From: Magnetococcales bacterium
GTDB taxonomy: Bacteria; Pseudomonadota; Magnetococcia; Magnetococcales; JADFYX01
DNA length: 64,000 nucleotides
Direction of reading: 5' to 3'
NCBI GenBank assembly: GCA_015232405.1
Contig: JADFZS010000008.1
Span: forward strand, 1-64,000
The notes under the pieces were generated by a model. That model was not told the origin of the DNA. It saw nothing but the letters and a program-made list of their open reading frames with translations, and searched no databases. Positions 47,014-57,458 of this stretch are shown one piece after another. Every line of letters begins with the position of its first letter. Positions within the stretch are counted from its first letter, which is position 1. A program made the translations under genes and the position numbers.

Positions 47014-50000
47014 ATGGGTTTGTTACAACTCAGACTACTAACCTTCTTCGGCTATCTACTGCTGTTTATGGGTTCGGCCTTAGGTAGTGAAAAAGTTTTA
47101 ACTGCAGATATACGCCACCGTCCACCAGAGATGATAGTTGATGGTAACTATCAAGGCGGCCCATTAAAGGTAATTTTGGAAGAGGCTGCTTCCAAGATCG
47201 GCTATTCTGTCTTATGGCGAGACCAGCCATTTTCCACCAGTATCGAAGATATAAAAAAAGGTGTCATAGACATCATTCCAAGAACAATCCGCAAGCCAAA
47301 CCGTGAAGAGTTCATCCAGTTTCTAGGCCCCATAGGCAGTCAACGCAAAGATATACTTTTTTTGGTACGCAAGGGTCACGAAAATATTATCCGTGACTTT
47401 AATGATCTAAAAAAGCTCACCATTGGGGTTAAAGCAAAAACCGCATATTACAGCAAATTTGATAAAGACGCTGAAATCCATAAAGTGTTCTCCACAGGGG
47501 GTGATTATGGGCTGGCAAAACAGTTGATTCAAAGTAAAGTTGATGCGGTTGCAGTATTGGATCGTGGGGCTATGGATAGCGCTCTGGCAGGATTGGGCTA
47601 TCGCAACTATGGCTATGCCAACTATCGCCATGTACAAACCATAGACAACTACTATGGTATGGCAAAAAACTCTGCCAATGCTGGGGTGTATGATAAACTA
47701 AATGCGGTACTAAAAAAAATGACGGCAACTGGACGGGTTTCCGCACTTTATCAGACCCACCAAGCCCAACCAGAACCCCAAACTGCACATGAATTAAAAC
47801 TGACGGTAGCTGAAAAAAAATGGCTTGCTGCTAACCCCGGTCCCTTTTTGGTCCATAACGAGGTTGACTACCCCCCGTTTAATTATAGTGAATATGGCAA
47901 GCCCAAGGGGTTTTCCATAGACTATATGGATCTGTTGGCAAGCAAGTTAGGCATTGCCATTAAATATGTTACCGGACCTTCGTGGAATGAATTTTTGTTG
48001 CAGATGAAATCCCGCCGTCTGGATATCATGCTCAACATTGTCAAAACACCAGAGCGTTCAAGCTATCTGACTTTTACCAGTCCATATGTGGAAAACCCTC
48101 CGGTTTTTGTCAGTCGCAATGATCATAAACGGGTACGTAGTTTTGCCAATTTAACTGATAAAAAAATTGCGATACCCAGTGGTTTTTTCTACCAGGAAAT
48201 ATTACAGAGCAAATATCCTGATATACCCCTACATCTTACAAGTGGGCTGTTGGAGTCTTTGCAATCTGTCGCTGGTGGTGAAGCAGATGTGGCACTGGGA
48301 GGGCTAGCTATTGAAAACTGGCTTATTCAAAAACATGGCCTGACCAATTTACGTGTTGATAGCGTAATAAGCGACCCTGCATTTTCCAACAAACTGCGCA
48401 TTGCAGTGCATATCGATAGACCGATATTTCGCGATCTGCTGCAAAAAGCCGCCGGAGAGGTCAGCCAGGAGGAGTTTGCCAAACTACAACGCAAATGGTT
48501 TGGTGGAGCCATTAAAGCTACAGAGGCCAAATTAACTCCAGAGGAGATAACCTGGATAGCAACCCTACCCCAACCTCTTAAAGTGGGTGCAGAGACAGAT
48601 TGGCCACCTTTTGACTTTGTTCATGATGGTGTTGCCACTGGCTATTCCAATGATCTACTGCGCTTAGTGGCAAGAAAAACCGGGCTTCCCATTGTGTTTA
48701 AACATGGTATACCGTGGTCTGAGATACTTGAACAATTTAAAGCCGATGAGTTGGATATACTACCTGCGGTTTATCAGACAGGTGATCGCCACAAGATTAT
48801 GGCTTTTACAGACCCATACTCTACAAATGCCACGGTGCTGGTGGTTGGTAAAGGGTTTGACAAACATGCCACCCTAAATGATCTAAATGGTCGACATGTA
48901 GCGATAGTTGAGGGGTTTGCCACAGCCCAGGTAATGGCCCAAAGATACCCAAAAATTGTACAATACCCGGTTTCCAGTGTTCTTGCTGGTTTAAAGGCGG
49001 TCTCCCTGGGTAAGGTGGATGCGTTTATTGGTAGCCACGGTGTAATCAACCATCTATCCAAAGAACATGTAATTCCTGATGTTATGGTCACCAACGAGGT
49101 GTGGCTGAAAAAACCGGAGGAGACCCGCCTCCATATGGGAGTGAAAAAAGAGCGGCTTATTTTACGTAACATTTTACAAAAAGGGTATGATGCAATCCGC
49201 CCTGAAGAGTTGACAGAGCTACGTCGTAGCTGGCTGCCACAAAGTACAGTTGGTCAAAAACAAAAGAGTCAGGTACAGTTCAGCCCCAAAGAGAAGGCTT
49301 GGTTGAACGACCATAAAAAAGTTCGGGTAATGGTTGGTACATGGCCCCCTTTCCACTTTATGGATGGCAAAAAACCCCAGGGGCTATCCATAGATTATGT
49401 GCAAGCTCTACTTGGCAACCTTGGTATTGAGCTGGAGTTTGTTCCACTAAATTGGGCAGATGCCATAAAGAGTATTACCAAGGGTGATAAAGTCGATTTA
49501 CTGCCAACTATTTCCCGTAGTCCAGAAAGAGAAAAGCTGGTCAACATCACTAGTGATTATTTATCTTTTCCCTATGTGATATTTACCCGTAAGGACTACG
49601 GTTTTGTCGGCTCTCTACGTGATTTTCATGGCAAGACTATTGCTGTTGAAAAGGGTTTTATCGCTCACAGCCGTTTAAAAAATGACCATCAAAAAATCAA
49701 GCTCCACCTTGTAGATACCTCAGAAGAGGGACTTAAAGCTGTCTCCTTTGGTCAGGCCGATGGCTATTTAAGCAACCTTGCTGTTGGTAGTTATCTTATA
49801 GAAAAAACAGGTCTGCAAAATATCAAGGTTGCAGCCCCTTCAGAATATAAAAATGACAAACAGGCAATGGCAATCCGCAAGGATTGGCCCCAACTTGCAT
49901 CGATCATCGACAAAACCCTTAACGCCATGACTTTAGAGGAGCACTCTGCTCTCAGACAAAAAACCTTCTCTGTACGCTATGAACATGGCGCAGATATGGC

Positions 50001-53000
50001 AGAAATACGTACCATTGCAATACAAATTGGTATTGTTGTCTTGCTGGTGATCGGCATAATACTATTTTGGAACCGTCGCCTTGGTCGAGAGGTAGATCAA
50101 AGACGTAAAGCTGAAGAGGAGCTTTTAAAACTATCTTTAGCAGTAGAAAACAGCCCCTCAGTTGTGGTGATAACTGACCCAGGAGGATATTTTGAATATG
50201 TCAATCCCCGTTTTATTGAGGTGACTGGTTATTCCCTGGATGATCTTGAAGGTAAAACCCCTAGTATTTTAAATTCTGGTGCTACTCCCAATGAGCTATA
50301 CAGGGATATGTGGCAGACAATTTCCCAAGGTAGTATTTGGCGAGGTGAGGTTTTAAACCGTAAAAAAAATGGTGAGACCTACTGGGCTGCAATATCCATA
50401 AGCCCGGTATTACAAGATGGCAAGGTGCTCCACTACATAGCGCTGCAAGAGGATATAACAGCAAAAAAACAGGATAGCAAAGATTTAATAGACTCAAGAA
50501 AACGTCTTGATCTAGCTTTGACCAGCATGTCAGATGGCCTTTATATGTTGGATGGCGATTTAAACTATCTACTCTATAATGCTCGCTATATGGAGATGCT
50601 GGAGCTACCATCAGAACTGGTTGCACCAGGGCTACCAGTTGAAGCGGTAATTCGATATTTGATCAATCGTGGTGATTATGGCCCGGTAGATGAGGAGAGC
50701 CTGATTGTTGAGGCGTTGGAAGGTTTAAGAAAAAGAGAACACAAACGCATTGAGTTTATACTACCCAAAGGCAATGTTCTAGATATTCGCCAAGCTCCCA
50801 TAAGTGAAGGAGGAGCTGTTGTTACCCTTACAGATATAACCGAGCAGAAACAGGCTGAGGCAGAGATTTACGAACGGGAAGAGAGGTTGGAACTTGCCCT
50901 TGAAGGTGGCGACCTGGGTTTTTGGGATGTTGATTTGCAAAGTGAATCCATGGTGGTAAATGAACGATGGGCGCAGATGTTGGGTTATAACCTTTCGCAA
51001 ATAGACCCCATAGTTAGAAAAATTTGGATTGAAACCATACATAAAGATGATTTAGAGCGGGTATTGGAGATAGGACGCGAATATAGAAATGGTGATCGCA
51101 ATAAATATGAGGTTGAATATCGGGCAATAGCAAAGAATGGTGAAATACGTTGGCTATCTTCCCAAGGGGCTATAGTTGCCCGTGATAGAAAGGGCGCTCC
51201 GACACGTATGGTGGGAACAGTGGTAGATTTTACCGAGAGAAAACAGGCAGAAGAGGCCATGCAGGAGAGCGAACGCAAGCTTGCCGATCAGTTGACCTTT
51301 ACCCAGGCCATGGTGGACACCATGCCATACCCGGTTTTTTATAAAGATGCCAACAATCTATTTATGGGTTGTAACCGTGCTTATGAAGAAACATTCAATG
51401 TTAAACGTGAAAACTTTATTGGTAAGAGCGTCCTGGAGCTAGATTATCTACCTGAAGAGGATCGCTTACGTTATCAAAAGGAGGATGAGGAGACCATAGA
51501 AACAATCGGCAAGGTGCACAAAGAGATGGTTATTCCATTCTCCGACGGTGAAGATCATCACACCTTATATTGGGTTCAAGGTTTTGCCAAAGAGGATGGA
51601 ACTCCGGGTGGGTTGGTTGGCACTTTTGTTGATATCGAGGTGCAAAAAAGAGCAGAAAAGGCCATGGCAGAAGCCAAGGAGCTTGCCGATTCAGCCAATC
51701 AGGCTAAATCTGACTTTTTAGCCAACATGAGCCATGAAATCCGCACCCCCATGAACGCTATTATTGGCATGTCCTATCTGGCCCTTGAGACCGAATTGAC
51801 CAACCGCCAACGTAACTACATAAAAAAGGTCCATCGTTCCGCTGAGTCCCTCCTTGGTATCATCAACGATATTCTGGATTTCTCCAAAATTGAGGCTGGC
51901 AAACTTGATATGGAGTCCATTGATTTTCACTTAGAGGATGTTTTTGACAATCTAGAAAATCTGGTTGGATTAAAAGCCGATGAAAAAGGGGTTGGTCTGC
52001 GTTTTGAATCGGACCCCAAAATGCCAACAGCTCTCATAGGAGACCCACTACGTCTTGGGCAGATTCTTATCAACCTTGGCAACAACGCCGTTAAATTTAC
52101 CGATAAAGGTGAAGTTGTAATCAGAGTGATAATGAAAGAGCTAACGGGAGACGATATCAAGTTGCACTTTTTGGTGGAAGACTCCGGCATCGGCATGACC
52201 CCAGAGCAGCAAGCAAAACTGTTTAAATCATTCTCTCAGGCTGATAGCTCCACCACCAGAAAATATGGTGGCACAGGTTTGGGACTTACCATATCAAAAC
52301 GTTTAACAGCTTTGATGGGCGGTGAAATATGGGTGGACAGCGTTGCTGGCAAAGGAAGTACTTTTCAATTTACGGCAAACCTGAAAGTACAAAAAAATCC
52401 AATCTCTCGTACCGCTTCAGTTCGCGACAGCTCAGAGGCCATCAGTAAAGCTGGTACAACTCTAAAGGGTGCTCATGTATTACTGGTTGAGGATAATGAT
52501 ATAAACCAAGAGCTAGCCTTAGAGCTTCTATCCAATGGCGGCATAACAGCTGACGTGGCAAACAATGGGCAAGAAGCTATAGATATGTTGATGGTCAGCC
52601 CCAACCCTTATGATGGGGTATTGATGGATATGCAGATGCCGGTAATGGACGGCTATACTGCATCCAGAGAGATCCGCAAAAAAGCTGAGTTCAAGGATTT
52701 TCCCATTATCGCCATGACCGCCAATGCCATGGCTGGAGATCGTGAAAAGGTCTTGGAAGCTGGCATGAATGATCATATCGCCAAGCCCATCAATGTTCGA
52801 GATATGTTTACCACCATGGCAAAGTGGATTACTCCGGCAAATCCTTTATACCAAGATAGTGAAGATGCAGCTGTAACTGAGCCTTCCCAACCACAACAGG
52901 AGGAACTAATTATACCTGACATCCATGGTATAAACACAGAGGCAGGGTTGGATACGACCCAGGGTAATAAAAAACTCTATCTCAAACTGTTAAAAAAATT

Positions 53001-53532
53001 CACCAAAGGCCAAGGAGGTTTTAAAACTGAATTTAACAACGCCATTGACCAAAATGATCATGCAACAGCAACCCGTATAGCCCACACCCTAAAAGGAGTT
53101 GCAGGTAACTTGGGAGCCAGCCTGTTGCAAGAGATGGCAAAAAATCTGGAGTCAACCTGCGACCAAAAAGCCGATAAAGAGGTGATTGAAGAGGCTTTTT
53201 CATCGGTGATGTTGGAGTTAACCCCCATATTGGCAGCTCTGGACTCCTATTTTGCCTCAGAAGAGCAGAAAAGTGGTGCTAATGGGGATACTTCAAGCCA
53301 GAATAGTCCACTTAATATGGAGCAGATTGAACCACTACTGGAAAATCTCCACGTTTTATTGCAAGATGACGATAGTGAAGCAATTGAGCTTGTGGAAACA
53401 TTAGAGCCGTTGTTGCAAGGCTCTCCCCATGCGCAGGTGGCCCAAAAAATAAGCTCCTCTATTGGCAGCTATGATTTTGAAGAGGCATTACAGATAGTCG
53501 ATGAGTTGAGAGAAAAATTAGCTGGAAGTTAG
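47014..53532 (+). CDS. Giant hybrid histidine kinase with four periplasmic solute-binding domains and four PAS domains
   Basis: 2172 residues. Signal peptide (about 1-24), four tandem SBP_bac_3 domains (about 25-250, 265-497, 505-745, 755-990), one membrane helix (about 1005-1027), four PAS domains (about 1040-1520), HisKA with H1574 in SHEIRTP, HATPase ([14 protein letters not shown]), receiver with D1872 in MDMQMP, HPt with H2024 in [10 protein letters not shown] and the shared helical tail. The solute-binding modules resemble those of BvgS/EvgS, which have two; four is unusual. They probably sense small periplasmic molecules or conditions. GGAG eight bases before ATG 47014 supports the start; a ten-codon frame ending 46996 just upstream is too short to judge. 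The REC-HD-GYP protein 44 bases on is the likely output. Confidence 0.94.
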   Translation: MGLLQLRLLTFFGYLLLFMGSALGSEKVLTADIRHRPPEMIVDGNYQGGPLKVILEEAASKIGYSVLWRDQPFSTSIEDIKKGVIDIIPRTIRKPNREEFIQFLGPIGSQRKDILFLVRKGHENIIRDFNDLKKLTIGVKAKTAYYSKFDKDAEIHKVFSTGGDYGLAKQLIQSKVDAVAVLDRGAMDSALAGLGYRNYGYANYRHVQTIDNYYGMAKNSANAGVYDKLNAVLKKMTATGRVSALYQTHQAQPEPQTAHELKLTVAEKKWLAANPGPFLVHNEVDYPPFNYSEYGKPKGFSIDYMDLLASKLGIAIKYVTGPSWNEFLLQMKSRRLDIMLNIVKTPERSSYLTFTSPYVENPPVFVSRNDHKRVRSFANLTDKKIAIPSGFFYQEILQSKYPDIPLHLTSGLLESLQSVAGGEADVALGGLAIENWLIQKHGLTNLRVDSVISDPAFSNKLRIAVHIDRPIFRDLLQKAAGEVSQEEFAKLQRKWFGGAIKATEAKLTPEEITWIATLPQPLKVGAETDWPPFDFVHDGVATGYSNDLLRLVARKTGLPIVFKHGIPWSEILEQFKADELDILPAVYQTGDRHKIMAFTDPYSTNATVLVVGKGFDKHATLNDLNGRHVAIVEGFATAQVMAQRYPKIVQYPVSSVLAGLKAVSLGKVDAFIGSHGVINHLSKEHVIPDVMVTNEVWLKKPEETRLHMGVKKERLILRNILQKGYDAIRPEELTELRRSWLPQSTVGQKQKSQVQFSPKEKAWLNDHKKVRVMVGTWPPFHFMDGKKPQGLSIDYVQALLGNLGIELEFVPLNWADAIKSITKGDKVDLLPTISRSPEREKLVNITSDYLSFPYVIFTRKDYGFVGSLRDFHGKTIAVEKGFIAHSRLKNDHQKIKLHLVDTSEEGLKAVSFGQADGYLSNLAVGSYLIEKTGLQNIKVAAPSEYKNDKQAMAIRKDWPQLASIIDKTLNAMTLEEHSALRQKTFSVRYEHGADMAEIRTIAIQIGIVVLLVIGIILFWNRRLGREVDQRRKAEEELLKLSLAVENSPSVVVITDPGGYFEYVNPRFIEVTGYSLDDLEGKTPSILNSGATPNELYRDMWQTISQGSIWRGEVLNRKKNGETYWAAISISPVLQDGKVLHYIALQEDITAKKQDSKDLIDSRKRLDLALTSMSDGLYMLDGDLNYLLYNARYMEMLELPSELVAPGLPVEAVIRYLINRGDYGPVDEESLIVEALEGLRKREHKRIEFILPKGNVLDIRQAPISEGGAVVTLTDITEQKQAEAEIYEREERLELALEGGDLGFWDVDLQSESMVVNERWAQMLGYNLSQIDPIVRKIWIETIHKDDLERVLEIGREYRNGDRNKYEVEYRAIAKNGEIRWLSSQGAIVARDRKGAPTRMVGTVVDFTERKQAEEAMQESERKLADQLTFTQAMVDTMPYPVFYKDANNLFMGCNRAYEETFNVKRENFIGKSVLELDYLPEEDRLRYQKEDEETIETIGKVHKEMVIPFSDGEDHHTLYWVQGFAKEDGTPGGLVGTFVDIEVQKRAEKAMAEAKELADSANQAKSDFLANMSHEIRTPMNAIIGMSYLALETELTNRQRNYIKKVHRSAESLLGIINDILDFSKIEAGKLDMESIDFHLEDVFDNLENLVGLKADEKGVGLRFESDPKMPTALIGDPLRLGQILINLGNNAVKFTDKGEVVIRVIMKELTGDDIKLHFLVEDSGIGMTPEQQAKLFKSFSQADSSTTRKYGGTGLGLTISKRLTALMGGEIWVDSVAGKGSTFQFTANLKVQKNPISRTASVRDSSEAISKAGTTLKGAHVLLVEDNDINQELALELLSNGGITADVANNGQEAIDMLMVSPNPYDGVLMDMQMPVMDGYTASREIRKKAEFKDFPIIAMTANAMAGDREKVLEAGMNDHIAKPINVRDMFTTMAKWITPANPLYQDSEDAAVTEPSQPQQEELIIPDIHGINTEAGLDTTQGNKKLYLKLLKKFTKGQGGFKTEFNNAIDQNDHATATRIAHTLKGVAGNLGASLLQEMAKNLESTCDQKADKEVIEEAFSSVMLELTPILAALDSYFASEEQKSGANGDTSSQNSPLNMEQIEPLLENLHVLLQDDDSEAIELVETLEPLLQGSPHAQVAQKISSSIGSYDFEEALQIVDELREKLAGS

Positions 53533-53576
53533 CAAAAACCCAATAATTGGCAATCGATCAAAGGAACAGTTATACA

Positions 53577-54641
53577 ATGGCACCATCAATAGACAAACCG
53601 ACAATTCTAATCGTTGATGATACCCCGGAAAATCTTGATATTCTTGGGGGTATTCTGCGCAAAGAGTATAAGGTCAAGGCCGCATTAAATGGGGAAAAAG
53701 CTTTAAGGATAGCCACAGGAAGCCCACGTCCAGATATGATTCTATTGGATATCATGATGCCAGAAATGGACGGCTATGAGGTGTGCCAAAGGTTAAAAGA
53801 GAACCCGGCAACCAACAAAATCCCCATTATATTTATAACAGCCAAGGCTGAAGTTGCAGACGAGCGCAAAGGTTTGGAACTAGGAGCTGTTGACTATATT
53901 ACCAAACCCATAAGTCCACCCATTGTTGATATTAGGGTGCGTACCCAGTTGGCTCTTTATAATCAACAACGCGAGTTGGAACGATTGGTAAAAGAGAGAA
54001 CCAGCGAACTTCTTGAAACACGCCTGGAGATCATCCGTCGTTTGGGTCGAGCAGCGGAGTTTAAAGATAATGAGACCGGGCTACATGTTATACGAATGAG
54101 CCACTATACTCGCTTGATGGTAGAGTCTATGGACATATCAGAAGAGTGGGCGGACCTGGTTTTTCACGCAGCTCCTATGCACGATATCGGTAAAATAGGT
54201 ATACCGGATGCGGTTCTTTTAAAACCCGGCAAGTTAAATGATGAGGAGTGGAACATCATGCGCCGACATCCAGAGTATGGTGCAGCAATTATCGGCGACC
54301 ACAGCTCTCCCCTCCTTGCCATGTCCCAGGAGATATCCCTTTCACACCATGAAAAATGGGATGGCACAGGCTACCCCAAAGGTTTAAAAGGTGAGGATAT
54401 CCCAATTTCAGGCAGAGTGGTGGCAATTGCCGATGTATTTGATGCCCTGACATCGGAACGACCATACAAAAAAGCTTGGAGTGTTGAAAAAGCGGTGGAT
54501 GTCATTAAAAAGGATGCAGGAACCCACTTTGACCCAAATTTGGTTCCGATTTTCGTTAAAATACTACCAGAAGCACTCAAAATAAAAGAAAAATATGCTG
54601 ATGATCCCCATTTTAACCTGGATGAAAGTTCGGGGATATAG
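53577..54641 (+). CDS. Response regulator with HD-GYP domain (cyclic-di-GMP phosphodiesterase)
   Basis: 354 residues from ATG 53577, which has AAAGGA 11 bases upstream; an in-frame TTG at 53547 lacks a site. Receiver (ILIVDDTPEN, LLDIMMP, K in ITKPI), linker helix, and HD-GYP with HDIGK, HHEKWDGTGYP and DVFDAL. It should degrade c-di-GMP. It follows the four-SBP kinase by 44 bases and is the second kinase plus REC-HD-GYP pair in the window. Compared with the 4279 protein it lacks the TRDPETGNH variant and reads KDNETGLHV at the start of the HD-GYP part. Confidence 0.93.
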   Translation: MAPSIDKPTILIVDDTPENLDILGGILRKEYKVKAALNGEKALRIATGSPRPDMILLDIMMPEMDGYEVCQRLKENPATNKIPIIFITAKAEVADERKGLELGAVDYITKPISPPIVDIRVRTQLALYNQQRELERLVKERTSELLETRLEIIRRLGRAAEFKDNETGLHVIRMSHYTRLMVESMDISEEWADLVFHAAPMHDIGKIGIPDAVLLKPGKLNDEEWNIMRRHPEYGAAIIGDHSSPLLAMSQEISLSHHEKWDGTGYPKGLKGEDIPISGRVVAIADVFDALTSERPYKKAWSVEKAVDVIKKDAGTHFDPNLVPIFVKILPEALKIKEKYADDPHFNLDESSGI

Positions 54642-54648
54642 ATTTTAA

Positions 54649-54701
54649 TATTTGTTACAAATAGTGGGAAAATGTTAACAGAAAAAATTAAATTGTTAAC
54701 A
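54649..54701. promoter_or_regulatory. Three phased palindromes, possible operator array
   Basis: TATTTGTTACAAATA (54649-54663), TGTTAACA (54673-54680) and TGTTAACA (54694-54701) share the core TGTTA(A)CA. Their centres are about 21 bases apart, two helical turns, placing all sites on one face of the DNA. They lie upstream of a TATACT box (54738-54743) in front of the receiver-STAS gene pair. Confidence 0.5.
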
Positions 54702-54829
54702 TGACTACAAATTATCCAACTCTATTGCTTTTTGGTGTATACTCAGGGTCAACTATAGTTCCTTTCTTATTATTAATAGGAGATGATCTTTGGGGCCTTT
54801 TGATTTAGCTCCATGAACATAGAACTTAT

Positions 54830-55285
54830 ATGACCAAGTTTAACAACAACCAAAAAACAGCTCTGCTGGTTGAGGACAACCCAAAAGATGAACAACTCAC
54901 CCTCAGAGCGCTAAATAAAAACGGTTTGGGAGACAGGGTTGACGTAGTACGGGATGGAGCCGAAGCACTGGACTTTCTTTTTTGCGAGGGTGAATATAAA
55001 GATCGCGACAATATGTTGCCATCTGTTGTACTTCTAGATCTAAAACTCCCTAAAATCAGTGGTCTGGAAGTATTAAAAAAAATACGCTCAGACAATAGAA
55101 CAAAAAATCTGCCTGTGGTTGTTCTCTCCTCCTCTGACGAAAAAAAGGATATATCAGCAAGTTACGATTTAAACGTAAATAGCTTTGTCTGCAAGCCTGT
55201 TAATTACACCACTTTTAGCGAAGTTGTGGCAAAGCTTGGTGTTTACTGGCTACAGGTCAACCAAATACCTTCAATGGAGTTATAA
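54830..55285 (+). CDS. Single-domain response regulator (Rcp1/CheY-like)
   Basis: 151 residues, only a receiver. LLVEDNPKDEQL, the insertion DFLFCEGEYKDRDN and LLDLKLPKISG are typical of the Rcp1 group, whose members accept phosphate from hybrid or phytochrome-type kinases without an output domain. Phospho-acceptor is the D in LLDLKLP, and the lysine is in FVCKPVN. No strong ribosome site is seen; a six-codon frame (54812-54832) overlaps its start as ATGA. A STAS protein follows eight bases on, so the pair may be a small signalling unit. Confidence 0.88.
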   Translation: MTKFNNNQKTALLVEDNPKDEQLTLRALNKNGLGDRVDVVRDGAEALDFLFCEGEYKDRDNMLPSVVLLDLKLPKISGLEVLKKIRSDNRTKNLPVVVLSSSDEKKDISASYDLNVNSFVCKPVNYTTFSEVVAKLGVYWLQVNQIPSMEL

Positions 55286-55292
55286 TATAATA

Positions 55293-55661
55293 ATGGCCCA
55301 TGGAGATGGTCACGATCAGACCAGCCAAATAGATAAAAAACAACCCTCAAACCCATCTGCAAAATTTATAGCAACACAAAATGCCGATGGAAGCATCTTT
55401 ATTTCTGTTAATACCCATATTTTCAACATTGATTGTCAAAAAGATCTACGAAAAACATATCTTACCCTTCCCATTGATAGAAGATATATTCTCGACTTTG
55501 ACAAGGTTAAATTTATCGATAGCGCAGGTATGGGCCTGTTGTTGATGTTAAAAGAGCACCAGAGTAAATTGGACGCCCCCATTGAGATCATCAACTGCAA
55601 CAAAAAAGTGCTGGAGCTTCTACAGCATGCAAAATTCAACCTGATGTTTATTATCTCGTAA
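55293..55661 (+). CDS. STAS-domain protein (anti-anti-sigma factor type)
   Basis: 122 residues from ATG 55293. After a polar N-terminus of about 28 residues comes a STAS domain with LDFDKVKFIDSAGMGLLLML, where the serine of DSAG is the usual phosphorylation site, and closing VLELLQHAKF. Such proteins are dephosphorylated by PP2C phosphatases and bind anti-sigma kinases. The REC-SpoIIE phosphatase at 31.8 kb would be a logical partner. No RsbW-type kinase gene is near. A longer frame beginning 55185 overlaps the receiver gene and is rejected. Confidence 0.88.
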   Translation: MAHGDGHDQTSQIDKKQPSNPSAKFIATQNADGSIFISVNTHIFNIDCQKDLRKTYLTLPIDRRYILDFDKVKFIDSAGMGLLLMLKEHQSKLDAPIEIINCNKKVLELLQHAKFNLMFIIS

Positions 55662-55754
55662 GCTATAGTAAATTCAAGCCAAATCTGGACGAAAAAAAAT
55701 GTTTTTATTATTAGGGGTCAAGGGGGATTATCTCCCTTGTGGGTTTGGGTGAAG
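55662..55754. other. Hairpin-rich gap before the tandem repeat
   Basis: Two hairpins follow the STAS gene: AAGGGGGATTATCTCCCTT at about 55719-55737 and TTGGG-TGAAG-CCCAA at about 55745-55759. Neither has a clean T-run, so termination is only possible. Confidence 0.45.
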
Positions 55755-55984
55755 CCCAAGGTTTTGCCTTTATTTTCAAGCCTTTAAATTAAAAAGCGTA
55801 GGGGTTTAAGGACCTGCAAGGCCGCCCAAGGTTTTGCCTTTATTTTCAAGCCTTTAAATTAAAAAGCGTAGGGGTTTAAGGACCTGCAAGGCATCCCAAG
55901 GTTTTGCCTTTGTTTTCAAGCCTTTAAATTAAAAAGCGTGGGGGTTTGGGGGTCTGCAAGACCTCCCAAGGTTTTGCTTTTGAC
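55755..55984. repeat. 70-bp tandem repeat, three copies plus a partial fourth
   Basis: Units begin with CCCAAGGTTTTGCCTTT at 55755, 55825, 55895 and 55965, an exact 70-base period; the fourth breaks off after about 20 bases. The copies differ at only a few bases, with the third drifting most (GTGGGGGTTTGGGGGTC). There are no unique spacers and no open frame. It lies between the convergent STAS and bcp genes. Confidence 0.9.
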
Positions 55985-56048
55985 TGTATATTTTTGATTT
56001 AAAATCACTATAATAACCCACGTATAAATTTTTTTAATTTTTGTATCT

Positions 56049-56510
56049 CTATCCGGCCTCTTGCAAAACCGCTTCGGCATGGCCTTTGGTTTTTACTTTG
56101 GTCCAGGTTTTAACCACTTTTCCCTTGGCATCTACCAAAAATGTGGAACGGACAATTCCCATATAGACTTTGCCATAGTTTTTTTTCTCCTGCCATACCC
56201 CAAACCCTTCACATGCAGCCCCCTCTCCATCACTTAACAGGGTAAATGTAAGATTATGTTTTGTGGAAAATTTAGTGTGGGAAGCGACTGAATCTTTTGA
56301 GATGCCAACTACATTTATACCCAACGCGGCAAAATCATCACTCAACCGTTGAAAATCATTTGCCTCAAGGGTGCAACCAGGGGTGTTATCCTTGGGATAA
56401 AAATAGATAACAGCACCGTTTTTTCCCAGCAAACTCTCAAGAGCAACCTCATTTCCGTTCTGATCTGGTATAGTAAGTGAAGGGATGGTGTCTCCGGTAT
56501 TCAATAGCAT
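56049..56510 (-). CDS. bcp: Peroxiredoxin of the Bcp/PrxQ family
   Basis: 153 residues, normal for Bcp. The peroxidatic cysteine is C46 in KDNTPGCTLEA; the second cysteine found five residues on in many Bcp proteins is absent (EANDF), so resolution must use another cysteine (one lies near AACEGF) or an outside thiol. The end VKTKGHAEAVL is family-typical. It reduces hydrogen peroxide and organic peroxides in the cytosol. AGGAA precedes the ATG. It is divergent from the ykgJ gene. Confidence 0.93.
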   Translation of the reverse strand: MLLNTGDTIPSLTIPDQNGNEVALESLLGKNGAVIYFYPKDNTPGCTLEANDFQRLSDDFAALGINVVGISKDSVASHTKFSTKHNLTFTLLSDGEGAACEGFGVWQEKKNYGKVYMGIVRSTFLVDAKGKVVKTWTKVKTKGHAEAVLQEAG

Positions 56511-56612
56511 TGCATATTCCTCGTTAAACAGATTTTACAAAGATAAATATATTAGGTAAGATTTAAAAAAAACAATTACATAACATACAATTATTCTACT
56601 CAAAAAAGCAAT

Positions 56613-57323
56613 ATGGAAAAGAGTGCTCTACAAGAGATTATCAACTTTCAGCAACAATCTGTCACAGATATTTTTGCCACAGCTGGTTCGCATAGAGAGG
56701 CGGTAATATTGTCTGTTGCAGACGCCCACCAATGGTTTGATAAATTGCGCAAAAAACTTTCAAGCTTTAAACATATTGCCTGTAATCGTGGCTGTGGCTG
56801 GTGCTGTCGGCAAAAGGTATCCTTAACCTACGCTGAAACATTTATAATTGGCTGGTATGTTGAAGAAAAAATCACTCCTGGTCTTGTAAAAGATAATATT
56901 AAATTAAATGTTGCTCAAAGATGGCAAAACGAAGACCGCCTAGACTCCCCTGCACGCTTTGCAACTGGTATACCCTGCCCTTTTTTAGATACTGGCGAAA
57001 ACCTCTGTCTAATACATTTAGTACGTCCATTTAGTTGTCGTTGGTACGAATCTTTAGATGAGCTGGCCTGTAAACAACCTGCGCTACAAAATAGCCCCAA
57101 GGTGAATATACCCCATGATCCTCGCACTCAACAGCTGGCTGATGCTGTAGAAAAAGGTATGTTGCTTGGCTTTAAAGAACAAGGATTATCAAACAGCAAT
57201 TTAATTATGACTGGTGCTTTAACAACTTTTTGGAACGACAAAAACTGCTTTTTAAAATGGAGAGCAAACCAGGAGCTATTTAAAGATTGTCAAATAGCAA
57301 CAAACACAGATCATAGAGGTTAA
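56613..57323 (+). CDS. YkgJ-family cysteine cluster protein
   Basis: 236 residues. The family motif CNRGCGWCCRQKV (about 50-62) together with PCPFLDTGENLCLIH and RPFSCRWYES forms the metal-binding cysteine set of YkgJ/UPF0153 proteins, believed to bind zinc or an iron-sulfur centre. Role unknown. No clear ribosome site at ATG 56613. Followed by a strong bidirectional terminator. Confidence 0.85.
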   Translation: MEKSALQEIINFQQQSVTDIFATAGSHREAVILSVADAHQWFDKLRKKLSSFKHIACNRGCGWCCRQKVSLTYAETFIIGWYVEEKITPGLVKDNIKLNVAQRWQNEDRLDSPARFATGIPCPFLDTGENLCLIHLVRPFSCRWYESLDELACKQPALQNSPKVNIPHDPRTQQLADAVEKGMLLGFKEQGLSNSNLIMTGALTTFWNDKNCFLKWRANQELFKDCQIATNTDHRG

Positions 57324-57383
57324 ACCTCTTTTAAAATGGCGGTATAACCAAAAGAGTTGTTGATATTTTTCAAGACAAAAAAA

Positions 57384-57428
57384 ACCCCAAAGGAGTGTCT
57401 TACCGATCTCCTTTGGGGTCTTTTTTTT
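57384..57428. terminator. Bidirectional intrinsic terminator
   Basis: A perfect 12-bp stem (57384-57395 with 57408-57419, ACCCCAAAGGAG), an A-run on the left and eight T on the right. It ends ykgJ on the plus strand and the nap operon on the minus strand. Confidence 0.92.
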
Positions 57429-57458
57429 AACCAGTATTTTATGTAGCAACAGTTTTTT

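Noticed and set aside
55185-55292. N-terminal extension of the STAS protein
   Set aside because: It would overlap 100 bases of the receiver gene in another frame; the ATG at 55293 fits the gene junction.
55755-55984. CRISPR or integron attC array
   Set aside because: The 70-base units are contiguous, without spacers, core attC motifs or cassette genes.
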